Of a stretch of DNA of 62,451 bases, positions 51,649-60,336 are shown piece by piece; within the stretch, counting starts at the first letter, position 1; each line of letters begins with the position of its first letter. The stretch is taken from contig NZ_LGIA01000190.1 of NCBI RefSeq assembly GCF_001270965.1, forward strand, positions 1 to 62,451, given 5' to 3'. The translations under genes and the position numbers were made by a program. Source of the stretch: Sunxiuqinia dokdonensis (lineage in GTDB: Bacteria > Bacteroidota > Bacteroidia > Bacteroidales > Prolixibacteraceae). The notes beneath the pieces were generated by a model. It was given only the letters and a program-made list of their open reading frames with translations, was not told the DNA's origin and did not search any database.

Positions 51649-53268
51649 TTATTTCGATTCTCTTTTTTTCAGAATATCCGCAATAATCTTCTGATAGTCT
51701 TTGTGCTCACGATCCCGTACCCGCTCCATCATTTCTTCGTATTCACCCCGCAGGCCTTTCATCAGGCTCCAGGCAATAATAATCAGGATGATGGCAAAAG
51801 GCAATCCGGTTGAAATGGCTGCTGTTTGCAGGGCCTGCAATCCGCCACCCAGCAAGAGCACGGCAGCTACAGCGCCTTCGGTCAGCGCCCAGAAAATTCG
51901 TTGGGCAACGGGCGCCTCCAGTTTTCCGCCAGCAGTCAAACTGTCCACAACCAAGGAGCCGGAGTCGGAGCTGGTGACAAAAAAGCTGGTCACCAGAATG
52001 ACCCCAACCATGGAAGTAACCTGCGAAATGGGGAACTGCTCGAGCAGGACAAAGAGTGAAGTGGCGACATTATCTCTCACTGCACCGCCAATATCGGCCA
52101 GGGCATTCAACTCCAGAAACAGGGCGCTTCCCCCAAAGGCCGACAGCCACAGGAAAGTGAGCAGCGTAGGAACGATCAAGACGCCCAGCACAAATTCTTT
52201 CAGGGTGCGGCCCCGCGAGATGCGCGCGATAAACATGCCAACAAAGGGCGACCAGCTGACCCACCAGGCCCAGTAGAAAACCGTCCAGCTGTTTTGCCAG
52301 TCCGATTGTTGGTAGGTTTCGGTCCAGAAACTCAGTTCGAAGAAGTTTTGCAGGTAGCTGCCCAGGTTTTGTACAAACGAGTCGACAATAAATAAGGTGG
52401 GGCCGACAATGATGATAAAAAGCAGAAACAGACCAGCCAGAACGATATTGATTTCACTCAGTCGTTTGACCCCAGAACTCAATCCGGCTACTACCGAACC
52501 AGTGGCTGCCAGTGTAATCAGCGTAATTAGAATCACCTGGCTATTGACGGTGTCGGGCAGGTTAAACAGGTGAGCTAAGCCAGCACTGACTTGTTGCACG
52601 CCCATTCCCAGTGAGGTGGCCAAACCAAAGAGCGTAGCCACAACGGCCAGCACGTTGATCATTTTCCCGATCGGGCCATTCACCTTTCTCCCCAGTAAAG
52701 GATAAAACACCGAGCTGATGGTAAGCGGTAAACCCCGGTTAAAGGTGAAAAAGGCCAGCGCCATACCGACCAAAGCGTATATGCCCCAGGCATGTAACCC
52801 CCAGTGCAAAAAGGTAAGTTCCATTGCAACTTTGGCGGCCTCAACGGTTTGACCCTCCGAAGTTGGTGCGTTAAAAAAATGGTTCATGGGCTCTCCCACG
52901 CTCCAGAATAAGATCCCGATTCCCATTCCGGCGCTGAACAGCATGGCAAACCAGGCTCCTTTCGAAAACTCGGGCTTGGCATTTCGGCCACCCAGTTTGA
53001 TGGTGCCAAACTTGCTAAAGGCAATGTACAAGACAAAAATGAGGAAGAAGTTGACAGCCAGGATGAAAAACCAACCGCCACCATCAGATATTGCTCCTTG
53101 AATGTTGCTGAATACTTGGGCCATGGGCTCACCCACAATCAGGGTAACCGAAATAAACAAGACAATTAGAATGGCGGAAGGCCAAAAAACAGGGGCATCA
53201 ACATCAAAATACTTTTTAGTGGATTTCAATTCAGGATTGATTTCATCCTTTTGTTCTTTCTCTTCCAT
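51649..53268 (-). CDS. BCCT family betaine/choline carrier
   Basis: This 539-residue carrier imports betaine, choline or carnitine. About 12 membrane helices are present. The BCCT signatures are GMGIGILFWSVGEPMNHF and WTVFYWAWWVSWSPFVGMFI. The start is the ATG at 53268 (MEEKEQKDEIN), because the upstream open frame has no family character. Osmolyte uptake is the likely role given Usp, a betaine-binding protein and MscL nearby. Confidence 0.92.
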   Translation of the reverse strand: MEEKEQKDEINPELKSTKKYFDVDAPVFWPSAILIVLFISVTLIVGEPMAQVFSNIQGAISDGGGWFFILAVNFFLIFVLYIAFSKFGTIKLGGRNAKPEFSKGAWFAMLFSAGMGIGILFWSVGEPMNHFFNAPTSEGQTVEAAKVAMELTFLHWGLHAWGIYALVGMALAFFTFNRGLPLTISSVFYPLLGRKVNGPIGKMINVLAVVATLFGLATSLGMGVQQVSAGLAHLFNLPDTVNSQVILITLITLAATGSVVAGLSSGVKRLSEINIVLAGLFLLFIIIVGPTLFIVDSFVQNLGSYLQNFFELSFWTETYQQSDWQNSWTVFYWAWWVSWSPFVGMFIARISRGRTLKEFVLGVLIVPTLLTFLWLSAFGGSALFLELNALADIGGAVRDNVATSLFVLLEQFPISQVTSMVGVILVTSFFVTSSDSGSLVVDSLTAGGKLEAPVAQRIFWALTEGAVAAVLLLGGGLQALQTAAISTGLPFAIILIIIAWSLMKGLRGEYEEMMERVRDREHKDYQKIIADILKKRESK

Positions 53269-53397
53269 AAGTGTGGATTTACAGTTTCTACTCTTAAGGT
53301 ACTCGGTGTCGAATTCGGACTTTCTGTGCAAGGTATAAAATTTGAGAGGCGAATCAAAAAGATGAACAGGTGCGATGTGTAATAATTGCAACCTCGA

Positions 53398-53436
53398 TTC
53401 AAAAAAAACAGGCAGCCATCAATTCACTGCCTGTTT
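53398..53436 (-). terminator. terminator of mscL
   Basis: ACAGGCAG and CTGCCTGT form a stem; on the minus strand a long T-run follows. Confidence 0.88.
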
Positions 53437-53457
53437 GGTTCTAATCTTTAATCCGGC

Positions 53458-53883
53458 TTACTCTTTCTTCAACAAATCTCTGATTTCAGCCAATAATTCC
53501 TGGTCCTTTGTGGGGATGATCGGAGCGGGCTCTGCTGGTTTTTCAACCTCTTTCTTTTTCATGTTCACCATAGCCTTAATCATCATAAAAACCGCAAAGG
53601 CAATGATGATAAAGTCGATGGTTGTTTGAATAAAATTACCGTAAAGGATGGTTGCCCCCTTGGTGACCACCTCGCCCGCGGCATTCACCACATCGTCGCG
53701 CAGCACGTACTGCAGTTCCTTGAAATCCACTCCACCGATCAGCATGCCGATCGGTGGCATCAGGATATCATTCACAAACGAAGCTACAATTTTACCAAAG
53801 GCACCGCCAATGATAATGCCAACAGCCATGTCAACCACGTTGCCCCGCATGGCAAAAGCTTTAAACTCTTTCATTAAGCTCAT
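53458..53883 (-). CDS. mscL: large-conductance mechanosensitive channel
   Basis: This 141-residue channel opens under membrane tension in hypo-osmotic shock. The N-terminal helix and TM1 are [20 protein letters not shown] and [22 protein letters not shown]2 is [20 protein letters not shown], and a cytoplasmic helix ends the protein. Length is typical. It lies upstream of the BCCT carrier and completes an osmotic-adaptation group. Confidence 0.96.
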   Translation of the reverse strand: MSLMKEFKAFAMRGNVVDMAVGIIIGGAFGKIVASFVNDILMPPIGMLIGGVDFKELQYVLRDDVVNAAGEVVTKGATILYGNFIQTTIDFIIIAFAVFMMIKAMVNMKKKEVEKPAEPAPIIPTKDQELLAEIRDLLKKE

Positions 53884-54000
53884 AAGAATTAGAATTAGAT
53901 GAATATTGGAAATTTGAAATAAAAGGTACTGCTTATTTCAATCCAAGTCAATGGCTTTTTGGGCATCAGAAAAGGGAGGACGATAGGGGTTGTTACAAAA

Positions 54001-54058
54001 AATTTAGGGTTAACATCGCCGCAAATTTGAATTTGCTTTCGACATTAACCCTAAAATC
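54001..54058 (-). terminator. long hairpin ending the SPOR lipoprotein gene
   Basis: TTTAGGGTTAA and TTAACCCTAAA, with inner GCAAATT and AATTTGC, form a long imperfect hairpin. A T-run follows on the minus strand. Confidence 0.75.
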
Positions 54059-54075
54059 AACATTCAGAAGAATGG

Positions 54076-54570
54076 CTATTTCTTAATCAGTAACCAGGTA
54101 TCGGCGTACTGTGGAAAATCATTGCGGATTTGGTGAACGCGTGCCCGGGCTGCTGCTTCATCGGTGTACGAATTGACACAAACACGATAGTAGCCTGTTT
54201 CGCTGTGTAATACAATGGGGCTAAATCCCTGGGGAATCAACTCCTGCTTGTAGCGGTTGGCATTGGCATTGCTGCTAAAGCTCCCGATAATGACAAAAAA
54301 GCTTTTGTTTTCGTTTTTAGCCTGGTCTTCTTTTTGATCAAAAGAGAAACTTTCAGCTTGCACCCGCACCGGTTTTTCAACCTCTTCATACATGCGGTCT
54401 GATGTTGGATTTTCTCTAACTTCAGATTTGGTACCAGGAACCGAGAATACTTTGGTATTGTCCTGCATGGTTTCTGTTGCAGGTTCATCGTTCTTACTTG
54501 TTTTTTGAAAAACTTTACAGCCGGAGGAAAGCAATCCCAGGGCTAAAACTGCAACCATTATTTTCTTCAT
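54076..54570 (-). CDS. SPOR domain lipoprotein
   Basis: This 164-residue lipoprotein has a signal peptide with Cys in LGLLSSGC. A disordered Glu/Thr-rich linker and a C-terminal SPOR domain follow (SFFVIIGSFSSNANANRYKQ, PIVLHSETGYYRVCVNSYTD). It is expected to bind septal peptidoglycan. The ATG at 54570 (MKKIMVAVLALG) is the better start, because it puts the signal at the N-terminus. Confidence 0.87.
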   Translation of the reverse strand: MKKIMVAVLALGLLSSGCKVFQKTSKNDEPATETMQDNTKVFSVPGTKSEVRENPTSDRMYEEVEKPVRVQAESFSFDQKEDQAKNENKSFFVIIGSFSSNANANRYKQELIPQGFSPIVLHSETGYYRVCVNSYTDEAAARARVHQIRNDFPQYADTWLLIKK

Positions 54571-54670
54571 TTCTTTTTGTTTTAACTTCATTTGACTTTC
54601 AAAAATACGAAAAAGCGTTACTGCTTATTGTTCTTAGGAAAACACATTATTAACTTTCAATTGTTAAAAT

Positions 54671-54916
54671 CTAAAACTTCAGAATGTTCTTCAGATAGCG
54701 CTGGCCGGCCACGCTGCGGTAAAAGCGGCTTCTTCGGCTGGCTTCCTGCTTGCTGGCAAACCCTTCGTGGTACATCATTACCCAGTTCGAATAATCTTTG
54801 GTCAGATCAATCTTACCTTCATTGTGTGCCTGCAGGGCTTTCTCCAAGTCCATGCAAAACCCGTAATAAAAACGGTGGTAATCCTGATTATAGATAACGT
54901 ATGCGTAATAGTTCAT
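54671..54916 (-). CDS. GIY-YIG family protein
   Basis: This 81-residue protein matches small GIY-YIG nuclease-like proteins (MNYYAYVIYNQDYHRFYYGF, LEKALQAHNEGK, WVMMYHEGFASKQEASRRSR). The second YIG-like tyrosine and the basic motif are present. The nuclease activity is not shown. The ATG at 54916 is the likely start. Confidence 0.85.
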   Translation of the reverse strand: MNYYAYVIYNQDYHRFYYGFCMDLEKALQAHNEGKIDLTKDYSNWVMMYHEGFASKQEASRRSRFYRSVAGQRYLKNILKF

Positions 54917-55203
54917 GCGGCAAAAATAGGAAATCTGTATCACTTCCGGCAGTTAATTTCTCATTCTGTGGTGGCATTCAATACAAATTAGGCCAATAAC
55001 CGGGTATTTCCCGGTCAATCGTAGTGTTCGAATCTCAATCACTGCATATTGATTGCGAAGATGTTGCTTTCGCTGAACAAACAGGCCATCAGAAATACCC
55101 AAATGAACCAAACTGCTTCAATGCCACTAGCCGATGGAAGTATCGTTCAATCCAAATTTTTGAAATTAAACCCGCAGCTTCCAGCCGGCATTTTCAAATT
55201 ATA
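54917..55203. other. intergenic region
   Basis: A hairpin ACCGGG with CCCGGT lies at 54999-55015. No gene is supported. Confidence 0.45.
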
Positions 55204-55704
55204 CTAAAACCCAAAGCTTTCGGGATACATGATGGCAATGGCGATGATGGTGATGATAGCCAGTGACAAAAAGATGAAAAACAAAATGACACCGGTTTTG
55301 TACCGTTTATTGGTTCTTTCGAGCTGACTCACCGATAAAATTTTGTTGATTTTATTCACCATCTTTTTCAATGCCATCTGGTCCTTCACAATGTAGTCGT
55401 AAGCCCCATATTTCATGGTGTTAATGGCAATGTCGATACTGTCCTGACCCGAGAGGAAGATAAATTCTACGTCTGGAGCAATCTGCTTAGCTTTTTTCAA
55501 CACTTCAATGCCATTCATTCCATCCAGTAAGTAGTCCTGTATGACAATTTTCGGTTGCCGCTCCATAGCTTTCAACACATCCTCACCCGACGAAAACGCT
55601 TCGGTATTGGTAAACTTGTTGGTTTTCAGATAGCTTACAACAAGCTTACTGTAGACCGGATTGTCTTCAACAACAAAAATTAACGGACTTTTATTATTTT
55701 GCAT
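55204..55704 (-). CDS. receiver domain protein with a C-terminal membrane helix
   Basis: This 166-residue protein has an N-terminal receiver domain (residues ~7-125; IFVVEDNPVYSKLVVSYL, phosphoacceptor Asp in VIQDYLLDGMNGIEVL, conserved Lys in YIVKDQMALKK) and a C-terminal membrane helix (VILFFIFLSLAIITIIAIAI). Receiver proteins are rarely anchored by a C-terminal helix. The start is the ATG at 55704. No kinase is adjacent. Confidence 0.85.
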   Translation of the reverse strand: MQNNKSPLIFVVEDNPVYSKLVVSYLKTNKFTNTEAFSSGEDVLKAMERQPKIVIQDYLLDGMNGIEVLKKAKQIAPDVEFIFLSGQDSIDIAINTMKYGAYDYIVKDQMALKKMVNKINKILSVSQLERTNKRYKTGVILFFIFLSLAIITIIAIAIMYPESFGF

Positions 55705-55881
55705 GGTTAAAGAATAATAAGTTAAGTATGCTCTCGTGTAGAATATTTGTTCTTTTAATTTTGTTAAAATTAGTAAAAAATTAAACACAACAACTTTGAA
55801 ACGAAATAAATGACCGTAAATGTATAAAAAAGGGCTTGATAATAAGTTATTTGATCACCGCTCTTTTTTGGTTCTTTTTCG

Positions 55882-55906
55882 TTTCTTTGTTTCAGAAACA
55901 AAGAAC
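55882..55906 (+). promoter_or_regulatory. palindrome before coaX
   Basis: TTCTTTGTTTC and GAAACAAAGAA form a perfect 11-bp inverted repeat with one base between. It ends directly before the coaX start and would cover the ribosome-binding region. Confidence 0.5.
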
Positions 55907-56671
55907 ATGCAGTTAATCATTGACATTGGCAATACCAACATTGTGTTTGGAATCAACCAGGATGGCGTGTGGAAACAAAGCTGGCGAATCCGGACTGACA
56001 CCAAGAAGACAGCCGACGAGTACGAAGTCATTTTTCGCTCTTTGTTTTCCAGCGGCAAGATTTGCAAAAATGAGATTAAAAAGGTTATCCTAAGCAGTGT
56101 GGTACCAGCCCTGAACGACGATTTCAGGGAGCTGACCGAACGTTTTCTGAATCAGAAGGTCTTGCTGATCAAGCCCGACGTATACGATCGGCTGCCAATC
56201 AAGATCTTAAACCCCTATCAGATTGGCACCGATCTGGTTGCCAATGCGATGGCCGCCTATTCCAAGTTTAAAAAACCCTGCATGGTAATTGATTTTGGTA
56301 CCGCACTCACCTTTCTGACCATTTCGGGATCGGGCGAAATTTTGGGGGTTGCCATTGCGCCGGGAATGGGCACTGCAGTGCGTTCGCTGGCAGGCGAAAC
56401 TGCCCAGCTGCCATACGTTCAATTAGCTCAGCCGCCTTCTGTACTGGGAAAAAATACCGTTCATGCCATTCAGTCCGGTGTGGTTATTGGGTATGCCGGA
56501 TTGGTTGACCGGATGATTGAACGAACCGAGGCGGAACTAAAGCAGAAGCTATACGTAATTGCGACGGGCGGTTTATCGGGTGTACTGGATGGACAAAGCT
56601 CCCGAATCACCCATTTTGAAGCCAACCTGACGCTTGATGGTTTAAAAATCATTGGCGATTTAATCGAATAA
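55907..56671 (+). CDS. coaX: type III pantothenate kinase
   Basis: This 254-residue kinase phosphorylates pantothenate in CoA synthesis. The family motif DIGNTNIVFGI is at residues 5-15, the second phosphate-site motif is DFGTALTFLTISGSGEILG, and PGMGTAVRSLAGETAQLP follows. The start is the ATG at 55907 (MQLIIDIGNTN); the upstream frame is not family sequence. A perfect palindrome precedes it. Confidence 0.94.
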   Translation: MQLIIDIGNTNIVFGINQDGVWKQSWRIRTDTKKTADEYEVIFRSLFSSGKICKNEIKKVILSSVVPALNDDFRELTERFLNQKVLLIKPDVYDRLPIKILNPYQIGTDLVANAMAAYSKFKKPCMVIDFGTALTFLTISGSGEILGVAIAPGMGTAVRSLAGETAQLPYVQLAQPPSVLGKNTVHAIQSGVVIGYAGLVDRMIERTEAELKQKLYVIATGGLSGVLDGQSSRITHFEANLTLDGLKIIGDLIE

Positions 56672-56868
56672 AACGACTTGTTTTTCGAGTCGGCGAATGA
56701 TCTCATTCGGGTCGAATGCTACTTTGTTTCCACCATTTTCCAAATTCCTTCGTGGTTTACCGACAGTTCTCAGCGGTTCAACGAAAAGATCCGGTTCGTT
56801 TGGAACAAGCTTCCTAACTTGTGTAACGAAACCGAAATTTCTGCGTCAATCCATTAAATGCTACACTC

Positions 56869-57588
56869 ATGAAAAAGCTACTGATTCTATTCTCAATCAT
56901 TTTAATTTGTTCTTGCTCACTGACATCATGTTTCTTTCTGGGCCCGTCTATCAAGGGGAATGGCCATGTAACCACCGCATATCGCGATGTCGGTTCATTT
57001 GATAAAATCAAAGTTTCGTCGGGGCTGAAAGTCTTGTTGATTCAGTCGGATAAAAATTTATTGAACGTAGAAGCCGACGAAAACCTGCATGAAGTCATCC
57101 GTACCGAAGTAAAACGTGGCGAACTGAATATTTTTACCGAAGGACGCATCAAGCGATCACGTAAATTGTTAGTCACGGTTGAGCTGATTGATTTGGAAGA
57201 ATTACAGTCCAGCTCAGGCTCGCAAGTCAGCTCCAGTGGCATGCTTCGCCTGAAGCGTTTCACGACACAGGCAAGCTCCGGAAGCCAACAGAATTTGAGC
57301 CTAAATACCCAAAAGCTGAAGGCTAAAACTTCATCAGGCGCACAAATCACGCTGGATGGAAAAACTGGCGATGCAGACTACAGTGCTTCATCAGGCTCAC
57401 ACCTCAAAGCAGGCGAATTGGTTGCAAAAAGCGGAAAGGCCGATGTATCGAGCGGAGCACACATTTACCTGGAAGTGACGACCAATTTTGAAGGCGAAGC
57501 GTCCAGCGGCGGACATGTTTACTACTCAGGCAATCCGACGTCGGTGGATATTAAAACCTCGTCGGGCGGGAATATCATCAAACAATAA
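56869..57588 (+). CDS. head GIN domain protein (DUF2807), first copy
   Basis: This 239-residue exported protein has an N-terminal lipoprotein-like signal (ILICSCSLTSC) and a DUF2807 repeat beta-helix (GSFDKIKVSSGLKVLLIQSD, ASSGSQQNLSLNTQKLKAKT, SSGGHVYYSGNPTSVDIKTS). Repeats of the form SSG occur every 16-20 residues. The function is unknown. The next gene is a paralogue of the same length, 24 bases on. Confidence 0.88.
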   Translation: MKKLLILFSIILICSCSLTSCFFLGPSIKGNGHVTTAYRDVGSFDKIKVSSGLKVLLIQSDKNLLNVEADENLHEVIRTEVKRGELNIFTEGRIKRSRKLLVTVELIDLEELQSSSGSQVSSSGMLRLKRFTTQASSGSQQNLSLNTQKLKAKTSSGAQITLDGKTGDADYSASSGSHLKAGELVAKSGKADVSSGAHIYLEVTTNFEGEASSGGHVYYSGNPTSVDIKTSSGGNIIKQ

Positions 57589-57612
57589 TCAACAGGATTA
57601 ACACACACACAA

Positions 57613-58332
57613 ATGAAAACAAGACAAATACCTATTCGCGGAATCATAATCTTATTGCTCGCCATTTTGATGGCTGCTCCCGCGTATTCAAGCCAGAAGA
57701 AAACAGATAAACAAAATCGGAACATCGAATCATTCCATGGAATCGCGGTAAGTAGCGGCATCGATTTGTATCTCACCCAAGGGAATTCGGAAGAAGTTGT
57801 GGTTGAAGCCGACGTAGATGTGATTGATGCGATTATGACGGAAGTAAATGAGGGCGTACTACATATTTACATGAAAAAGACTTTTGGTTTTCAATGGAAC
57901 CGCAGCAGTCGCGTTCATGTCACTTTTGATGATCTCACCAGCCTGGCAGTTTCAGCCGGCGCCGATGTCGCAGGTCAAAGTCCGTTCAAGTTGGATGAAC
58001 TTAAAATCTCAGTCAGTGCGGGTGCCGATCTCCGGATTGATGAATTGTTTGCCGAATCGGTTTGGCTGGATACCAGCAGCGGTTCTGATGCTCAATTGAG
58101 CGGGCGGGTGGTGAACTTCGAAGCTTCTTCTTCAAGCGGAGCCAATATTTCGTGCAGCGAGTTGGTTGCTGAGCATTGCAAAGTCAGTGTTTCCAGTGGT
58201 TCCGATGCCGAAGTGCATGCCACGCAAAGCCTGAAAGCCAGCGCCAGCAGCGGTGGCGACATCCGCTACCGGGGCAATCCGGCTCATAAAGACATCAATG
58301 AGTCAAGCGGTGGCGATGTTTACAGCGAATAA
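57613..58332 (+). CDS. head GIN domain protein (DUF2807), second copy
   Basis: This 239-residue paralogue of the preceding gene has a signal peptide (GIIILLLAILMAAPAYSSQ) and the same head domain and SSG-type repeats (FHGIAVSSGIDLYLTQGNSE, GGDIRYRGNPAHKDINESSG). It lacks the lipoprotein cysteine. The pair probably arose by tandem duplication and forms one operon. Confidence 0.88.
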   Translation: MKTRQIPIRGIIILLLAILMAAPAYSSQKKTDKQNRNIESFHGIAVSSGIDLYLTQGNSEEVVVEADVDVIDAIMTEVNEGVLHIYMKKTFGFQWNRSSRVHVTFDDLTSLAVSAGADVAGQSPFKLDELKISVSAGADLRIDELFAESVWLDTSSGSDAQLSGRVVNFEASSSSGANISCSELVAEHCKVSVSSGSDAEVHATQSLKASASSGGDIRYRGNPAHKDINESSGGDVYSE

Positions 58333-58359
58333 AAAAGAGCTCAGCTATTATTTATCAGA

Positions 58360-58505
58360 GGCTATCCAAAAAGTCAGGCCGGAAATCTAATTTGACTTCG
58401 TGTTCTCCGTGTAATCGTTATGCAATTCTGTGGCTCAGCTATTTGTTTTTACCACAGAGTTTCGCAGAAAGAGAACAAGGAGAATAACAGCGTTTTTGGA
58501 CAGCT
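58360..58505. repeat. MITE-like inverted-repeat element
   Basis: GGCTATCCAAAAA at 58360-58372 is mirrored by TTTTTGGACAGCT at 58493-58505 (11 of 13 bases). The inside holds inverted CACAGAG-type sequences (TTCTCCGTG...CTGTGG and CCACAGAG...GAGAACAAGGAG). No open frame or target duplication is seen. It resembles a non-autonomous mobile element. Confidence 0.55.
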
Positions 58506-58696
58506 TTTTTGCCTTTTTTAAAAAAACGTTTCATTCACGGCTTGTTCTAGTTAAACGAAATAAGGGGTAATTTGCTTCCATCAATCATTGAGCGATGTCC
58601 ATACAAATGGTGCATCCGGATCTTGTTTTCTTTTGCAGATAGGCTTCGGCGGATCGAAACCTGCCGGGAAACTCCCCTTCAACCGTCAAAAATCAT

Positions 58697-58704
58697 TACA
58701 TTTG
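58697..58704 (+). promoter_or_regulatory. -7 promoter element of the oxidoreductase gene
   Basis: TACATTTG matches TAnnTTTG. It lies 58 bases before the oxidoreductase start. The -33 element is not clear. Confidence 0.5.
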
Positions 58705-58762
58705 TTCTTCCAGCATTTTAACAATAGGAAAACACCTTGTAAACCAATAAAAATAATCTCCA

Positions 58763-60205
58763 ATGAAATTCAAAGAATCCTCAAGGCGCTCGTTTTTAAA
58801 AAACACGTTGGCGCTAACGGCAGCGGTTACTGCCGTCCCTACAATCATCACCCAATCCGTCAGCGGAGCTGTGCTTCCGGCGTCAAAGCTGGCCGGTGCC
58901 AGTGAGCGGGTCAACCTGGCCTGTTGTGGAATTGGCAACCGGGGTGGCGACATCATTCGCGATTTGTATAATACCGGACTGTGCAACATTGTTGCTCTTT
59001 GCGATGTGGATATGGGCGCGCCGCACACCGAACGAATTCTGAAAATGTTTCCGGACGTTCCGCGTTTTCAAGACTTCCGCGAGATGTTCGATCAAATGGG
59101 GAACCAGATTGAGGCCGTGAGTGTGGGTGTTCCCGACCATTCCCACTTCCCAATTACCATGCTGGCCATGAGTTTAGGCAAGCATGTGTATGTTGAAAAG
59201 CCGATGGCCCGAACGTTCAACGAAGTACAGCTGATGATGGATGGTGCAAAAAAGTACCAGGTCGTTACCCAGATGGGAAACCAGGGACACTCCGAAGCCA
59301 ACTATTTTCAGTTTAAAGCATGGAAAGAAGCTGGCATTATTAAGGATGTTACGGCGATTACCGCCCACATGAACAGCCCCCGACGCTGGCATGGCTGGGA
59401 TACGGGAATCAAAAGTTTTCCTGCTGCCGAACCCATCCCCGAAACCCTGGATTGGGACCTCTGGCTTGCGGCTGCCCAGCACCACGACTACCACCACGAT
59501 TACATTAACGGGCAGTGGCGCTGCTGGTACGACTTCGGCATGGGTGCTCTCGGAGATTGGGGAGCACACATCATGGATACGGCGCATGAGTTTCTGGATT
59601 TGGGCTTGCCTTACGAGGTTGATCCGGTGATGCTGGAGGGTCACAACAAATTTTTCTTCCCGATGTCATCAACCCTGTCCTTCAAATTTCCTGAGCGTGA
59701 GGCAATGCCACCGGTCGAGATTATTTGGTACGACGGTGTAAACAATATTCCGCAAGTTCCCGATGGCTATGGTGTTTCCGAACTTGACCCTAATATTCCG
59801 CCAGCAAGCAATGGTAAAATACAACCTGCGAAACTCAATCCGGGAAAAATCATTTACAGCAAGGATTTGACTTTCAAGGGCGGTTCTCACGGAAGCACGC
59901 TGTCCATTATTCCCGAAGAAAAGGCCAAAGACATGCAATCGCAATTGCCGGAAGTACCTAAAAGCCCGTCGAATCACTTTGCCAACTTCTTGCTGGCCTG
60001 CAAAGGGCAGGAGAAAACACGGTCGCCATTCGAGGTGGCTGGTCCGTTGAGCCAGGTATTCAACCTGGGTGTGCTGGCGCAGCAGTTAAACACCAAACTG
60101 TTGTTCGACCGCGAAACGAAGCAAATTACCAACAACAAGTTGGCCAACGAACTGCTTACCGGAACAAAACCCCGCAAAGAGTGGAAAGAGTTTTATAAGC
60201 TTTAA
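58763..60205 (+). CDS. exported Gfo/Idh/MocA family oxidoreductase
   Basis: This 480-residue NAD(P)-dependent oxidoreductase has a twin-arginine signal (SSRRSFLKNTLALTAAVT), so it is exported in folded form with cofactor. The Rossmann motif is CCGIGNRGGDIIRDL, and the family's second motif is KHVYVEKPMARTFNE. The C-terminal part is the usual alpha/beta domain. The substrate is unknown, probably a sugar or sugar derivative. It has its own terminator. Confidence 0.9.
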   Translation: MKFKESSRRSFLKNTLALTAAVTAVPTIITQSVSGAVLPASKLAGASERVNLACCGIGNRGGDIIRDLYNTGLCNIVALCDVDMGAPHTERILKMFPDVPRFQDFREMFDQMGNQIEAVSVGVPDHSHFPITMLAMSLGKHVYVEKPMARTFNEVQLMMDGAKKYQVVTQMGNQGHSEANYFQFKAWKEAGIIKDVTAITAHMNSPRRWHGWDTGIKSFPAAEPIPETLDWDLWLAAAQHHDYHHDYINGQWRCWYDFGMGALGDWGAHIMDTAHEFLDLGLPYEVDPVMLEGHNKFFFPMSSTLSFKFPEREAMPPVEIIWYDGVNNIPQVPDGYGVSELDPNIPPASNGKIQPAKLNPGKIIYSKDLTFKGGSHGSTLSIIPEEKAKDMQSQLPEVPKSPSNHFANFLLACKGQEKTRSPFEVAGPLSQVFNLGVLAQQLNTKLLFDRETKQITNNKLANELLTGTKPRKEWKEFYKL

Positions 60206-60243
60206 GCCAAAAAGTACGGCAGAAGCACTCATCAACTAAAAAA

Positions 60244-60288
60244 GGCATCCCCGGCAGCCAGTTTAACCATGGTCGCCGGGGATGTATT
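60244..60288 (+). terminator. terminator of the oxidoreductase gene
   Basis: CATCCCCGGC and GCCGGGGATG form a perfect 10-bp stem around a long loop. The following T-run is weak. Confidence 0.65.
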
Positions 60289-60336
60289 ATTTCGGGAATG
60301 CAGACTATCCGCAGCCCTGTCAGGCAAAGTCGTGCT

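Larger units (their letters stand above)
58333..58762. other. intergenic region with a repeat element
   Basis: No gene is supported in 430 bases. It holds a 146-bp palindromic element (58360-58505) and a promoter for the oxidoreductase gene. Confidence 0.5.
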
